Of a DNA stretch of 64,000 bases, positions 62,943-64,000 are shown in pieces. Below the pieces are notes generated by a model. The model worked only from the letters and a program-made list of their open reading frames with translations. It did not search any database and was not told the DNA's origin. The first letter of the stretch is position 1. Each line of letters begins with the position of its first letter. Source of the stretch: Mortierella sp. BCC40632 (Eukaryota > Mortierellomycota > Mortierellomycetes > Mortierellales > Mortierellaceae); the NCBI GenBank assembly GCA_011634665.1, contig WAEK01000002.1:1824001-1888000 (forward strand). The letters are read 5' to 3'. A program made the position numbers and the translations under genes.

Positions 62943-63986
62943 GGCATTACCTATATATACCCGCCCGTTTTTCTTTCCTTCTTTTTTTTAATGTTGGCTT
63001 CGGCTCTCAAACATTATTGCCAGATCGCTCAGAAAGACAAAAAAAAAACCGAAAATATGGCCCTGGGACAACAAAGGCACCCATGTGTGTTTCTGTTGTT
63101 GCACCTCTCTCTCTCTCCCTTTTGCGCTCAGAAGATGTCGTATAAAAGAGTTGCGGATAGGATGGAGAGAGCTGGGATGGAGGGCTAGGACAATCTAGCT
63201 CATCTCCTCTACACCAACCAGTCTCCCACAGCATTTTTTTTTTATACAGATGCGCTCTTGGAGTGTGTGTACACTTCTATATTGTTCAAAAGAGAAAGTG
63301 ATGACTGATAACGGAGCTGTTTATGTTCTTTCTTTCTCTCTCTCTCTCTCCCCTGCTCTTTTCTGTTTGGCCCCGACCCCGTCTCCTTGGATTTCTTCTA
63401 GAGCTCGAGGAGAAGCAGTTCAATGTCAAGCTGTCAGTGATTGACACTCCTGGATTTGGAGATTATACCAACAATCGCGACAGCTGGATGCCGATCATTG
63501 ACTTTATCGACGACCAGCACGAGTCCTACATGCGTCAGGAACAGCAGCCAAAGCGTGCTGAGACCAAGGACATGCGTGTGCACTGCTGCTTGTACTTTAT
63601 CCGTCCCACGGGTCATACCCTGAAGCCTCTCGATATTGAGATCATGAAGCGTCTCGGTAGCCGTGTCAACTTGATCCCTGTCATTGCCAAGGCTGACACT
63701 ATGACCCAGAAGGACCTCCACAAGTTCAAGAAGCGCGTAAGTCCCATTTGAGGACGGATCATTTTGGGACTGACTTGAGTAGAGCGGGGAAAGGAAAGCA
63801 TGGGTAGTGGCATAGACCTACTTAAGGAACGGATTGACTCATGGATCGCTTCGTTTCTGCCTCTCCTCATTCCATTTCTCTTTTCTACAGATCAATGATG
63901 TCATCTCTGCCCAGAGCATCAACTGCTACACCTTCCCCATCGATAGCGATGATGAGTCGGCAACCAAGCGCAACGTGAGCATCATG
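61418..63986 (+). CDS. CDC11: septin, Cdc11 type (3' part beyond window)
   Basis: Exons 61418-61520, 61734-61865, 63402-63736 and 63891-63986 encode the first 222 residues; the last exon ends in a GTACGT donor near the window edge. GIGIANLPNQRHKIVAKRGA precedes the P-loop GESGLGKT (35-42). DTPGFGDY (93-100) and AKAD (174-177) complete the G1, G3 and G4 motifs, and the septin-typical NNRDSW and DDQHESYMRQEQQPKR are present. The N-terminal segment before the P-loop is that of the Cdc11/AspA group. Septins form hetero-oligomeric filaments at septa, hyphal branches and appressoria. Intron 2 (61866-63401, 1536 bases) is by far the longest in the window and contains two long CT microsatellites. Confidence 0.93.
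62235..62312. repeat. (CT)n microsatellite in septin intron 2
   Basis: About 78 bases of near-perfect CT dinucleotides. A second CT array of about 57 bases lies at 62882-62938 in the same intron. Confidence 0.9.
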
Positions 63987-64000
63987 GTACGTAGAACTAT

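Overview
This is nuclear DNA of an early-diverging fungus. Mortierellomycotina (Mortierella or Lobosporangium relatives) is my best guess, by inference rather than by any single diagnostic marker. The grounds are intron-dense genes (up to 23 coding exons) with short GT-AG introns, fungal-type genes (Csm1 monopolin, Cdc11-type septin, fungal PEX11), and genes usually linked with animals or early-diverging fungi (TRAK/HAP1-like adaptor, Na+/K+-ATPase-like pump, BRAT1-like and FANCE-like proteins, MT-A70 methylase with a SANT-like domain). Introns and spacers hold many long A/T homopolymers and GA/CT microsatellites. There is no operon, virus, plasmid or CRISPR signal. Exon models below were spliced by hand; every complete model keeps one reading frame from ATG to stop, except the FANCE-like gene, whose 5' end is open.

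Layout, left to right: cystathionine beta-lyase (-, cut by the window edge) head-to-head with a BRAT1-like HEAT protein (+); a 2029-residue formin (+) converging on ribosomal protein uL2/RPL8 (-); then PEX11 (-), a FANCE-like protein (-) and a Ded1-type DEAD-box helicase (-). A 2.3 kb spacer follows, then a TRAK/HAP1-like coiled-coil adaptor (+) converging on a P2C-type cation ATPase (-). After a 3.8 kb gene-free spacer come the ADP/ATP carrier (+) converging on a Csm1/Pcs1-like protein (-), tRNA-Ala(AGC) (-), and an MT-A70 adenine methyltransferase (-). The last part holds ornithine aminotransferase (+) converging on a mitochondrial carrier (-), an OST-alpha/TMEM184/Hfl1 membrane protein (-), and a Cdc11-type septin (+, cut by the right edge).

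The genes do not form a pathway cluster, but themes recur. Chromosome biology: BRAT1-like, FANCE-like, Csm1 and a candidate DNA 6mA writer. Cytoskeleton and polarity: formin, septin, and the dynein/kinesin adaptor-like protein. Mitochondrial and amino-acid metabolism: cystathionine beta-lyase, ADP/ATP carrier, ornithine aminotransferase and a basic amino acid/acylcarnitine-clade carrier. The observations most worth following are the methyltransferase with its SANT-like module, the fungal TRAK-like adaptor with a CC1-box and a Spindly-like motif, the BRAT1-like protein with a Cys-Tyr C-terminus, and the FANCE-like protein.
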